Positions 51,764-59,939 of a DNA stretch of 64,000 nt are shown here, piece by piece. The notes beneath the pieces were generated by a model. The model was given only the letters and a program-made list of their open reading frames with translations, ran no database searches and was not told the DNA's origin. Numbering within the stretch: position 1 is the stretch's first letter; each line of letters opens with the position of its first letter. Source of the stretch: Chitinophagaceae bacterium (GTDB lineage Bacteria > Bacteroidota > Bacteroidia > Chitinophagales > Chitinophagaceae); contig CP065012.1 of the NCBI GenBank assembly GCA_016699815.1, positions 620,001-684,000 of the forward strand. The letters are read 5' to 3'. The position numbers and the translations under genes are program-made.

Positions 51764-52341
51764 AAAGTAAGCCCAAGGCCCAATTGAACCGTTTGGCTTT
51801 TCCATTTTTCCTGGTTGTCAATATCGTTAAGGTTGGTAAGGCCAACGGCATACCTGCCGTAAATCCTAATTTTAGAAATATTAATTTGCAAACCGCCCAG
51901 CATACTGAAATCGCCATTTTTAAAAGCTTGTTGCCCGTTTTCCAAAAGGTTTTTATCGGCGCTCCTTAAAATGCTGTACTGTGGGCCAACTTGTAATACC
52001 ATAAAAGGATTGGGCTTAAAGGTGAGCAATAATGGAATGCGGATGTATTGCAACTTTGCTTTGGAAATATTTTCAAATTTATAAATGCTGCTAAAAGAAG
52101 AACCGGTATCAATATTAACCGAGCTAAACAATACTTCGGGCTGTATCCCAAATTTTTGTGTAATACCAATTTCAAAAGCTCCGCCCAAATGGTAGCCATA
52201 AGCAAACTCCTGGCTAAATGTTTTTCCACTCAGCTTCTGAATATCGGTTCCGGTCCTAATACCTATTTTAAAACCCTGGGCATTTGCGGTTGAAAAACCA
52301 AATGCTAATATCAGCATAAAGGGGATTAACTTTAATTTCAT
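51760..52341 (-). CDS. PorT-like outer-membrane beta-barrel protein
   Basis: A 193-aa protein with signal peptide (LIPFMLILAFGFSTANAQ, cleavage near residue 21) and an eight-strand type barrel pattern: FKIGIRTGTDIQKL, YGYHLGGAFEIGITQKFGIQPEVLFSS, LQYIRIPLLLTFKPNPFMVLQVGPQYSIL, IYGRYAVGLTNL and a C-terminal strand TVQLGLGLTF ending in an aromatic residue. This is the common PorT family (outer membrane protein beta-barrel) arrangement. The specific role is unknown. It is convergent with tsaC. Confidence 0.85.
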   Translation of the reverse strand: MKLKLIPFMLILAFGFSTANAQGFKIGIRTGTDIQKLSGKTFSQEFAYGYHLGGAFEIGITQKFGIQPEVLFSSVNIDTGSSFSSIYKFENISKAKLQYIRIPLLLTFKPNPFMVLQVGPQYSILRSADKNLLENGQQAFKNGDFSMLGGLQINISKIRIYGRYAVGLTNLNDIDNQEKWKSQTVQLGLGLTF

Positions 52342-52496
52342 TGTATGGATATTTTAAATTTATAAAATAAAATTCGTTAATTTTTCAATACTTCGACCAG
52401 TAAAGATTGATAAATTTGTTAACGAAAAGTTGTTTTGCACATTTTTTTTCACAATGTGGAAAGGTTTTTTTCTTAAGAAGTATAAAAAAAATATTG

Positions 52497-53039
52497 ATGC
52501 GTCAAGGTGATTTTAACTGGCAACCTGATTGCCTGCAAAACGAAACAGTAATTTTAAGTGCGGTTCAGCAAAAAGATTTTGAAGCCTTGTACCATGTTGC
52601 TGCAGACCCTGAAATTTGGGAACAACACCCGGATCAGGACAGGTACAAGAAGGAAGTATTCCGCAATTATTTCAACAGCGCACTCGCTTCTCAATCTGCT
52701 TTTTTGATAAGAGAAAAAAAATCCGGCAAAATTATTGGCAGCACACGCTATTACGAATTTAATGCCTCCAAATCCTCCATTGCAATTGGCTATACTTTTT
52801 TAGCAAAACAATTTTGGGGAGGAAGTACAAATAAAGCCGTTAAGCAATTGTTACTTGATTATGCATTTAAAAAGGTTGAGAAAGTTTTCTTTCATATTGG
52901 AGCCAGTAACATACGTTCGCAGACCGCCATACTAAAGATTGGTGCAAAAAAAGTACGGGAATATACCATAACACAAAATGGCAATTTAGAGAACCATTTT
53001 GAGTATGCTATAGAAAAAAAAGATTGGCACAAAGGATAA
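52497..53039 (+). CDS. GNAT family N-acetyltransferase (RimJ/RimL-like)
   Basis: A 180-aa protein from the ATG at 52497; the frame is open upstream to 52407 but the extra 30 residues do not fit the fold. The domain begins NETVILSAVQQKDFEALYHVAADPEIW, and has ARYYEFN-like strand TRYYEFNASKSSIAIGYTFL, FWGGSTNKAVKQLLLDYAF (acetyl-CoA loop variant) and VFFHIGASNIRSQTAILKIGAKKVRE, all typical of RimJ/RimL-type acetyltransferases that modify protein N-termini or small amines. The substrate is unknown. Confidence 0.87.
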   Translation: MRQGDFNWQPDCLQNETVILSAVQQKDFEALYHVAADPEIWEQHPDQDRYKKEVFRNYFNSALASQSAFLIREKKSGKIIGSTRYYEFNASKSSIAIGYTFLAKQFWGGSTNKAVKQLLLDYAFKKVEKVFFHIGASNIRSQTAILKIGAKKVREYTITQNGNLENHFEYAIEKKDWHKG

Positions 53040-53072
53040 ACTAAATTACAATTGGACTAAATTGTAACCATT

Positions 53073-53774
53073 ATGAAATATTTTTTTGCATGGGTTATTG
53101 TAAGTCTCTTTTACTTAAATGCGTTTGCCCAAAAATCACATTTTGGGAGCTGGACAATAGTAAATACACAACTTTCATTTGTGAATAAATGGGCCATATT
53201 TGGAGAATTGCAACTAAGGTCACAATCGTTTTTTAATAATTATTTTTATTATGAGGCTAAAGGTGGGATTGAATATACACTCAGCAAAAAATTTAAGTTT
53301 GCATTGGGCGTAGGTAATTTTGGCACTTACACCAATGGAGGAAATTTTGAAAAACCCAAAACAATTGATGAGTTACGCATTTGGGAACAAGCCGTAATGA
53401 GCCATCAATTAAAAGCCCTAAAGCTTGAGCAGCGCTTACGGGTAGAACAAAGAATATATTCAGGTGCCGATTACCGTAACCGCTTTCGCTACAGACTTGC
53501 ATTAACCGTTCCTTTAAACAACAAAAATGGAAAGTCGGGAAACTTATATTTCACCTGCTTTGAAGAAATATTTTTTACTGATAAAGCGCCACATTTTAGC
53601 AGGAGCAGGTTTTTATTTGGGCCGGGATATACCTTTAATAAATATGTTACTTTGCAGCCAGCTTATGTTTATCAATACGATATTTCGAAAAACAGCAAAC
53701 AGGGCAAACATTTCTTACAGGTTTCGTTACTGCTAAAAATAAACCCGGGTAACCCATTAATTTCTTCTAAGTAA
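53073..53774 (+). CDS. DUF2490 family outer-membrane protein
   Basis: A 233-aa protein with signal peptide (FFAWVIVSLFYLNAFAQ, cleavage near residue 19). The mature part matches DUF2490: GSWTIVNTQLSFVNKWAIFGELQLRSQ, YYEAKGGIEYTLSKKFKFALGVG, LEQRLRVEQRIY and a C-terminal barrel-type strand. It is predicted to be a small outer-membrane beta-barrel of unknown function. It lies 33 bases after the acetyltransferase gene on the same strand. Confidence 0.83.
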   Translation: MKYFFAWVIVSLFYLNAFAQKSHFGSWTIVNTQLSFVNKWAIFGELQLRSQSFFNNYFYYEAKGGIEYTLSKKFKFALGVGNFGTYTNGGNFEKPKTIDELRIWEQAVMSHQLKALKLEQRLRVEQRIYSGADYRNRFRYRLALTVPLNNKNGKSGNLYFTCFEEIFFTDKAPHFSRSRFLFGPGYTFNKYVTLQPAYVYQYDISKNSKQGKHFLQVSLLLKINPGNPLISSK

Positions 53775-53792
53775 AATCAAAAAAAAGCAGCT

Positions 53793-54239
53793 TTACCATT
53801 CTTTTTTCAACGCTTTTTCAAACTCAATAAAAGATTGCTTTTCGTTTGCATTGCTCCCAAAATATTTTAGTGGCGCTTCCATTTCACTGGGTATCATATA
53901 ACCAGAAATTACTGCAGGCGGTGCCTCGGGCTTACTTAATAAGATAGTAGAAGGGAAACCTAACTCATACCCTGCCAGTTTTTTTGCAAGCTCGTGTATT
54001 TTTTCTTTTTTATTGTAGGCATAATCTTTTCCTAAAAATGATAAGGTAGCTTTTGATTCTGCATTAAATTTTACAGCGTAAAAATTTTTATTAATATATG
54101 CAACTACATTTTCGTTAGTGTAAGTTTTCTTGTCCATCACCTTGCACCATCCGCACCAGGAGGTGTACATGTCTATAAGAATGGGCCTGGGTTCTTTTGC
54201 ATAAGCCTCTTGCATTTCTTTAAAATCCATCCATTTCAC
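53793..54239 (-). CDS. Thioredoxin-fold protein (DUF255/thioredoxin_7-like), probably cut from its signal peptide by a frameshift
   Basis: A 148-aa frame starting at GTG with a thioredoxin-like fold: RPILIDMYTSWCGWCKVMDKKTY contains the CxxC pair C29-C32, and GYELGFPSTILLS provides the cis-proline. The protein as read has no export signal, although relatives are periplasmic. Directly upstream, in another frame, 54236-54319 encodes a perfect signal peptide ending NSP, meeting this frame at a run of five Cs (minus strand, 54247-54251). One extra C would fuse the two into a 175-180-aa exported thioredoxin. A one-base deletion, real or a sequencing error, is inferred. Confidence 0.8.
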   Translation of the reverse strand: MKWMDFKEMQEAYAKEPRPILIDMYTSWCGWCKVMDKKTYTNENVVAYINKNFYAVKFNAESKATLSFLGKDYAYNKKEKIHELAKKLAGYELGFPSTILLSKPEAPPAVISGYMIPSEMEAPLKYFGSNANEKQSFIEFEKALKKEW

Positions 54240-54319
54240 TTTTGGTGGGGGCTATTAGTAAAAGAAAATACAACTGATAAAATTAGTATGAGGGAAACCG
54301 GTTTCCTAAGTTTTTGCAT
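54236..54319 (-). other. Orphan signal peptide frame, likely the lost N-terminus of the thioredoxin-fold gene
   Basis: A 27-codon frame from ATG 54319: basic start (QKLRK), hydrophobic core (LILILSVVFSF), then TNSPHQK and TGA. It is out of frame with the thioredoxin gene by one base at the C-run, and its stop overlaps that gene's GTG. Confidence 0.65.
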
Positions 54320-54370
54320 AAAAATAAAATTTTGTAGCTTAGTCTAAATTAAGGGTTAAACGGATATCAC

Positions 54371-54928
54371 ATGCAAAAAATTGTTATAGCTATTACCGGC
54401 GCAAGCGGTTCGGTGTATTCCAGGCAATTATTAACAAAATTACAGTGTTTAAATAGCCTTCACTATGAAATTTCCGTAGTAGTTACCGACAACGCAAAGC
54501 AGGTATGGCAAACAGAGTTAGATGAAGAATTTAAGGTTCCCATGGGCATCAAACATTATGCAACTAATGATTTTACTGCTCCATTTGCTTCAGGATCGGG
54601 GCAGTACCATACCCTAATTATTTGCCCTTGCAGCATGGGCACATTAGGAAGAATTGCCAATGGTATTTCCAATGATTTAATTACAAGAGCTGCTGATGTA
54701 ATCTTAAAAGAAAAAAGAAGATTGATTTGTGTTGCCAGAGAAACGCCTTATAACTTAATACACATCCGCAATATGGAAACCATTACACTTGCTGGTGGTA
54801 TTATTTGCCCGGCCACACCATCTTTTTACAGCCACCCAAAAAATATTGATGAAGTTGCAGCCACTGTTGTTGACCGGGTTTTAGACCTTGCAGGCTTGCC
54901 TGTAAACAGTTTTAGGTGGGGGAATTAA
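54371..54928 (+). CDS. ubiX: Flavin prenyltransferase UbiX
   Basis: A 185-aa flavoprotein that makes prenylated FMN, the cofactor of UbiD-type decarboxylases. Seen are the FMN-binding start VIAITGASGSVYSRQLL, YHTLIICPCSMGTLGRIANGISNDLITRAADV with the conserved Ser/Met, and RRLICVARETPYNLIHIRNM, then GGIICPATPSFY. Length and motifs are typical. No ubiD is adjacent in the window. Confidence 0.94.
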   Translation: MQKIVIAITGASGSVYSRQLLTKLQCLNSLHYEISVVVTDNAKQVWQTELDEEFKVPMGIKHYATNDFTAPFASGSGQYHTLIICPCSMGTLGRIANGISNDLITRAADVILKEKRRLICVARETPYNLIHIRNMETITLAGGIICPATPSFYSHPKNIDEVAATVVDRVLDLAGLPVNSFRWGN

Positions 54929-54944
54929 TTTTAACTCAAACAAA

Positions 54945-55172
54945 ATGATCTTATTAAATTTCGTTTTTGTTCATTTTTTATATGCTTTAATTGTAGCTGC
55001 CGAATTTTTTATTTTAGTATTTGGCTGTTATAAAGTTTTCAAAAATCAAAATTTAAAGCCACACCGTAAAGCCTTTTGGGTTTTTGTAATTTTGTTCGGT
55101 TCGCTTATAGGTATAATGGCTTACTTTTCTACAGAGGGCAATTTAAAACATAAAAAAAACCGGCAATATTAA
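54945..55172 (+). CDS. Small membrane protein, two helices
   Basis: A 75-aa protein with two hydrophobic segments (residues about 3-28 and 46-66) separated by a basic loop (KNQNLKPHRKA). The second segment, FWVFVILFGSLIGIMAYF, vaguely recalls PLDc_N-type small membrane proteins but the match is not secure. It begins 16 bases after ubiX and its stop codon lies inside the terminator hairpin at 55159-55181. Confidence 0.6.
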   Translation: MILLNFVFVHFLYALIVAAEFFILVFGCYKVFKNQNLKPHRKAFWVFVILFGSLIGIMAYFSTEGNLKHKKNRQY

Positions 55173-55181
55173 ACTGCCGGT
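55151..55181 (-). terminator. Terminator of the lolA-like gene
   Basis: The stem ACCGGCA/TGCCGGT around a nine-base loop is followed on the minus strand by TTTTTTTTA, about 25 bases after the lolA-like stop. On the plus strand the same stem overlaps the end of gene 54945-55172. Confidence 0.75.
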
Positions 55182-55205
55182 AAAATAAATATTTTCACTA
55201 AATTA

Positions 55206-55868
55206 CTATCTTAAATCTATCACTTCCACTCCGGGATATTTTTTGGCATCAAAAACAAATGTTGCATCTGCAATTACCACATTGGGCTTAAAGCTGCTTG
55301 TACTATATGTATAGCGACTACCATTTTTTTCAAATATTTTTGTAGTGTTTATTGCGCTTTTATCTACATACAGTAAAACTTTAAAAAAAGGCTTGGTTTT
55401 ATCTACAGGTGTTAATTCCACTTCTTTCATTTTTTTACCGTTTAGGGTTGCCACGCCATTTAGTTTATACAAAAAATCTTTATCGTAAAAATTAGTAAAT
55501 AATTTTTGAGGGGTTAATGAGCCGGATGAAGGATCAATTTTAGTAATGGTAACTTCATTATCCTCTTTACTAAAAGTCCAAACATTGGAGCCATCGGAAA
55601 ATATCTCCTGGTCGGGAAGGCTTACCCTGTATTTTGAACCTTTCATAAAAACAGAGCCCGATTTTGCGCCCATGCTTTTGCCCGATCCATTTTCTACTTT
55701 AAGCACAAACTTTGCCTGTACGGTTTTATACGTTCTGAATTTTGAACTTACATCATCCAATACTTTTTTGGCTTCCGGGTCGTTGCTGCCCAAGCCTTTT
55801 GAAGATTGTGCTTGCGTACCCAAAAACAAGGAAAAAATAAGTGTCAGGCATAAGTTAAATTTCTTCAT
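55206..55868 (-). CDS. LolA-like outer-membrane lipoprotein carrier
   Basis: A 220-aa protein with a signal peptide (LCLTLIFSLFLGTQAQ, cleavage near residue 20) and the LolA fold: LDDVSSKFRTYKTVQAKFVLKVENG, SGSVFMKGSKYRVSLPDQEIFSDGSNVWTF, and YTPVD-like strand VELTPVDKTKPFFKVLLYVDK. LolA ferries lipoproteins across the periplasm to the outer membrane; Bacteroidota carry several LolA-like paralogues, some with other ligands, so no gene symbol is given. A TATCTTTG element lies upstream and a terminator follows. Confidence 0.85.
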   Translation of the reverse strand: MKKFNLCLTLIFSLFLGTQAQSSKGLGSNDPEAKKVLDDVSSKFRTYKTVQAKFVLKVENGSGKSMGAKSGSVFMKGSKYRVSLPDQEIFSDGSNVWTFSKEDNEVTITKIDPSSGSLTPQKLFTNFYDKDFLYKLNGVATLNGKKMKEVELTPVDKTKPFFKVLLYVDKSAINTTKIFEKNGSRYTYSTSSFKPNVVIADATFVFDAKKYPGVEVIDLR

Positions 55869-55907
55869 AATGTAAAAATATCAATTTAAAACCATTTAAA
55901 AAGTGGG

Positions 55908-55915
55908 CAAAGATA
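55908..55915 (-). promoter_or_regulatory. -7 promoter element (TATCTTTG) for the lolA-like gene
   Basis: The minus strand reads TATCTTTG, 40 bases before the ATG at 55868. Confidence 0.55.
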
Positions 55916-56102
55916 AGCATTTGATGAATTTGCAGAACCCAGGTTTAAACCTTGTTCCCGTCAATCTGTTAATTTATTGTTTATTTATATTAAATATACA
56001 AAATTGAGGTATTAAGGTATAGAAAAGATATTATTTTGCATTTGCTTCATACTCAACTCTCCTATTGCAGACATTTACCTGTAACAACTAATTTTTAAAT
56101 TA

Positions 56103-57299
56103 ATGGAAAAAAATATTGCACTTACCCAAAGGGAGAGTTATACACCATCCTTATTCACCGAATTTTTATGGTGGCTTTCCACCGCAGAAAAAGAAATACT
56201 CATTGACGCTGAAATTGACCGTAACCGCTATAAAATTATTGGGATGAGCGTACTCGCCACCTGGCTTTTTGCCACTCTTGCCTGGGCATATTTTTTCAGT
56301 ATCGTTGTTTCTTCATTTACCATTTCTATATTCCTGGGTTTTTTTATGGGTTTTATCATACTCACTATAGATCGCACACTCATAAAAGGGATCACCAAAA
56401 CCAATAAACATAAATTTCTTCCACTCCTATTTCGTGGGTTGATGGCGCTTACCATTGGTTTTTTTATGGCACAGCCCGCCATACTTTATATGTTCAATAA
56501 AGAAATAAAATTGCAAACTTCGCTTGATAATGAACAAAAGAAAATTAGTAAGCGCCATGAGTTGGATACGCTATATGCCTATCAATTAGCAACATTGCAA
56601 ACTCAAAAAAATTCGTTGCAACAAACTTTGACCCAAAAATATGATGAAGTACAAAAGGCCAGGGAAAATTTCCTTGCCGAATCGGATGGAAGCGGCGGAA
56701 CCGGTAAAGTGGGTATTAAAGATATTGCTTTGGCAAAAAAAGCAGAATATGAAAAACTAGATGCCGAATACCAGCTCATGGCAAAAAATATTTTACCTAA
56801 AATTGATAGTTCAGATGCCACTGTTAAAAAAATAAATAATGCAATAATTGCCGAAGAGGCTGTATTTGCAGGCTATTTTAATGATGGGTTCCTTACCCGT
56901 ATTGAGGCATTAAATAACCTCATTAAGAATAACAATGCACTGCAAATGCGCTATTACCTTATTGTATGCATCCTTATGCTTATAGAACTTATGCCGGTAA
57001 TTGCAAAAACCATATTGCCCGTGGGCAGCTACGATGAAAAAGTGACGCTTAGGGAAGAAATGGAAAGAGAAGTAGCCAGGGGCAATATAAAACAGGAGCA
57101 GCAATTAAAAGAATATTATAATCAAATGGCTTTTGAAAACAATAAAGAAACCATAAACATTTTTTTTACCATTACCCAAAAAGATAAAGTAGAAAAAATA
57201 AAAGCTTACAGCCAAAAATGGAAAGATGAAAACCACCAGGCATTTGACGGGCTTTGGGAAAAAATTAAAAAAGCGATTGTTGCAAAGCAGGAAAATTAG
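56103..57299 (+). CDS. DUF4407 family membrane protein
   Basis: A 398-aa protein. Its layout is a short N-terminal segment with FLWWLSTAEKEIL, three membrane helices (about 43-66, 71-90 and 106-130) with the conserved FIILTIDRTLIKG between the second and third, a coiled-coil extramembrane region of about 130 residues, a fourth helix (YLIVCILMLIELMPVIAKTIL) and a charged coiled-coil tail. This is the DUF4407 arrangement; no function is established. The long coiled coils suggest a scaffold or interaction role. It is preceded by 234 bases that contain the divergent lolA promoter. Confidence 0.85.
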   Translation: MEKNIALTQRESYTPSLFTEFLWWLSTAEKEILIDAEIDRNRYKIIGMSVLATWLFATLAWAYFFSIVVSSFTISIFLGFFMGFIILTIDRTLIKGITKTNKHKFLPLLFRGLMALTIGFFMAQPAILYMFNKEIKLQTSLDNEQKKISKRHELDTLYAYQLATLQTQKNSLQQTLTQKYDEVQKARENFLAESDGSGGTGKVGIKDIALAKKAEYEKLDAEYQLMAKNILPKIDSSDATVKKINNAIIAEEAVFAGYFNDGFLTRIEALNNLIKNNNALQMRYYLIVCILMLIELMPVIAKTILPVGSYDEKVTLREEMEREVARGNIKQEQQLKEYYNQMAFENNKETINIFFTITQKDKVEKIKAYSQKWKDENHQAFDGLWEKIKKAIVAKQEN

Positions 57300-57570
57300 G
57301 CGGGTATTATCTCCTTTTACCCAAGCGATAATTATTTTTCCCACAGGCTAAAGAAAATAATTTATACGCTAAATTTACTTTAGCCAATCAATATAAAACA
57401 AAAGCCGCTATGCAACCCGGGCTTCCATTTAAATATCCATCCGTTCGCAAAAAGCTGTAAGCCTAACTGGATGCCAAAATCCATTTTTTTAGAAACTGGA
57501 TGTGGATATGGCTGATTTTCTTATGCAGGATGTACAATGCCTGTAAGCCAAGAAAAAATTTTTTGCAAAA

Positions 57571-57708
57571 CTACATATTGCATTCTGCAAGTTCCTGCAG
57601 GATGGTATCAAGTAACTTGAACTCTATAAAGGGTTTTGCAATAGATGTACCTGTTTTCAAATAGGCTTTCGCTTTGTTGAGGAAAACAGCCGCAATTTTA
57701 TGGACATT
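57571..57708 (-). pseudogene. Decayed response-regulator receiver fragment
   Basis: A minus-strand frame of about 45 codons between stops reads like the end of a CheY-type receiver domain: KIAAVFLNKAKAYLKTGTS, then IAKPFIEFKLLDTILQEL, where KPF carries the conserved lysine-proline pair before the last helix. There is no start codon and nothing upstream continues it, so it is a remnant. Confidence 0.4.
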
Positions 57709-57890
57709 TTATTTGTACTTAAAAAATGGAAAAAATTACGGATGTGTATGAATATCATAATTTTTACATTACAGAAGATATGCCGGGTTGTATGGAAAGG
57801 ATAGTTATTTAATAAAGGCATTTATGATTTTGATTATGCTGAAGAAATTTTTTGAATTTTGACTCAAGCATTCACGCTGTAGTTTTTCAA

Positions 57891-57921
57891 TAAAAATAAA
57901 GCCGGTTAAAATTAACCGGCT
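57891..57921 (-). terminator. Rho-independent terminator of htpG
   Basis: A perfect 22-base palindrome (57900-57921, stem AGCCGGTTAA) lies 22 bases after the htpG stop and is followed on the minus strand by TTATTTTTA. Confidence 0.8.
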
Positions 57922-57943
57922 ACTTAATTTATTGCTTTCTGTA

Positions 57944-59776
57944 TTATTTATGTTCCATTAAGTCCACGCTCCTGCTAATAAAATCGGTGAGGTTTTTACC
58001 ATTCAATAATCCCTGGGAGAGCAAGGCCAGGTCTGCAAGATTTTTTACCAGTTTTTCCTGCTTTACAATATCTGTTTCCAAAAGGATATTTTTAAAAATT
58101 CCATGGTTGCCATTTATTGTAAGGTTCACTTCATCGGGCATTTGCGCATAAAATGCTGCCATCCCACCACCTAAAGCCGCCATATCTTTCATGCGGCGCA
58201 TTTGCTCGGGTCTTGTTGCGATTACCGGCGGCGTTTCGGGGTTTAGGCCTTTTACTTCTACCTGTAAATGCAGGTTTTCGCCGGGCTGTTCAAAAAGTTT
58301 TTTTAGTTTTTCAGCATCGTCTTTGCTTAAAACACTTTCGGCTGCATCAATTTTATCTACCAGGTTGTCTGCAATATCAGCATCTACACGGGTAAAAACT
58401 ACATCGCTCCATTTTATTTCCATACTATTAATAAATGCTGCATCCACCAGGGTTTCCATTTTTATTACAAGATAGCCTTTTGCATTGGCCTGTTGTATAT
58501 AAGCATCCTGTTGTATGGGGTTGGTGCTGTATAAAATCACATGCTTGCCTTCTTTGTTTTTTTGCTGTGTTTCTGTTGCAACTTTATATTCATCCATGGT
58601 ATAAAATTTTCCGGATGTATCCTGCATAATAAAAAACTTGCTGGCTTTTTCAAGAAATTTATCATCCGTCATCATACCATATTTTACAAATAAGCCCAGG
58701 CTTTCCCATTTTTCTTCAAAAGAATTTCTTTCTCTATTAAAAATTTCTTCCAGCTTATCGGCAACTTTTTTGGTAATGTGTGCATTTATTTTTTTCACAT
58801 TGGGGTCGCCCTGCAAATAGCTACGGCTCACATTTAATGGAATATCCGGACTGTCTATAACACCATGCAGCAACATCAAAAACTCAGGTACAATATCTTT
58901 TACTTCATCGGTTACAAAAACCTGGTTGCTGTACAACTGTATTTTATCTTTTTGGATTTCGAAATTCTGCTTAATTTTTGGGAAATACAAAATACCGGTG
59001 AGGTTAAACGGATAATCTACATTGAGATGTATCCAAAACAAAGGCGTTTCACTAAATGGATAAAGCTCTTTATAAAAATTTTCGTAATCTTCCTTTTTTA
59101 ATTCAGCGGGCTTTTTTATCCATGCCGGGGCGGTATTGTTAATTTGCTTGTCTTCAAAAAAAACAGGAACCGGCAAAAATTTACAAAATCTATCCAGGGT
59201 TTGTTTCACTTTATAAGCATCTAAAAATTCTTTGCTGTCTTCGTTTAAATGCATTACAATAGAAGTTCCCCTTTCGTTTTTTTCGGTTTCTTCAATGGTA
59301 TATTCCGGGCTGCCATCACACTCCCATCTTACGGCTGCAGCATTTTCTTTAAATGATTTTGTGAATACTTCTACCTTTTCGCTCACCATAAATGCACTGT
59401 AAAAGCCCAGCCCAAAATGTCCAATAATATTGGCTTCGCTTTGGCCCTTATATTTTTCCAAAAATTCTTCGGCGCTGCTAAACGCTACCTGGTTGAGGTA
59501 TTTATCTACTTCTTCGGCCGTCATACCAATCCCGTTGTCGGAAATAGTTACCGTTTTTTTCTCTGCATCAATTTTAACATCAATCCGCAGGTCGCCAAGG
59601 TCGCCTTTTACTTCGCCAATTGATGATAATGTTTTAAGTTTTTGCGAAGCATCTACGGCATTACTTACCAGTTCCCGTATAAAAATATCATGTTCGCTGT
59701 ATAAAAATTTTTTTATTATGGGAAAAATATTTTCCGTTTGAACCCTTATGTTTCCCTTTTGCATAGTTGTGTCCAT
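57944..59776 (-). CDS. htpG: Molecular chaperone HtpG (Hsp90)
   Basis: A 610-aa Hsp90. The N-terminal ATPase has IFIRELVSNAVDASQKLK (catalytic Glu and Asn), ISDNGIGMTAEEV and GHFGLGFYSAFMV (lid glycines). The middle domain has the catalytic-loop Arg in NVSRSYLQGD, and the C-terminal dimerisation domain follows. It lacks the eukaryotic MEEVD tail, as expected. The protein is cytosolic and folds or protects client proteins under stress. No CIRCE or obvious heat-shock operator was seen upstream. The gene ends at a strong terminator. Confidence 0.96.
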   Translation of the reverse strand: MDTTMQKGNIRVQTENIFPIIKKFLYSEHDIFIRELVSNAVDASQKLKTLSSIGEVKGDLGDLRIDVKIDAEKKTVTISDNGIGMTAEEVDKYLNQVAFSSAEEFLEKYKGQSEANIIGHFGLGFYSAFMVSEKVEVFTKSFKENAAAVRWECDGSPEYTIEETEKNERGTSIVMHLNEDSKEFLDAYKVKQTLDRFCKFLPVPVFFEDKQINNTAPAWIKKPAELKKEDYENFYKELYPFSETPLFWIHLNVDYPFNLTGILYFPKIKQNFEIQKDKIQLYSNQVFVTDEVKDIVPEFLMLLHGVIDSPDIPLNVSRSYLQGDPNVKKINAHITKKVADKLEEIFNRERNSFEEKWESLGLFVKYGMMTDDKFLEKASKFFIMQDTSGKFYTMDEYKVATETQQKNKEGKHVILYSTNPIQQDAYIQQANAKGYLVIKMETLVDAAFINSMEIKWSDVVFTRVDADIADNLVDKIDAAESVLSKDDAEKLKKLFEQPGENLHLQVEVKGLNPETPPVIATRPEQMRRMKDMAALGGGMAAFYAQMPDEVNLTINGNHGIFKNILLETDIVKQEKLVKNLADLALLSQGLLNGKNLTDFISRSVDLMEHK

Positions 59777-59939
59777 ATAATATTTAGAATGTTTAATGAA
59801 TAGTAAGTGGCTTTCAAAAAAAATGCCATTGCCACAATTTCAAAGATTTCTGCCAAGATGCCCGAAAATATTGAAGAAATAATACTTTTTAAGCCGAATA
59901 GCCTGTTTTGCCGTTTTAAACTACTTAAAATAAAAAATT

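Larger units (their letters stand above)
57300..57943. other. 644-base intergenic region with a decayed gene fragment
   Basis: This region contains no intact gene. It holds a minus-strand receiver-domain remnant at 57571-57708, a 28-codon plus-strand frame at 57726-57812 with no recognised family, and the htpG terminator. The remaining DNA shows no repeat or RNA structure that I could identify. Confidence 0.6.

Noticed and set aside
57726..57812. A 28-codon plus-strand frame
   Set aside because: It is short, has no recognised motif and no convincing promoter, and lies in decayed intergenic DNA.
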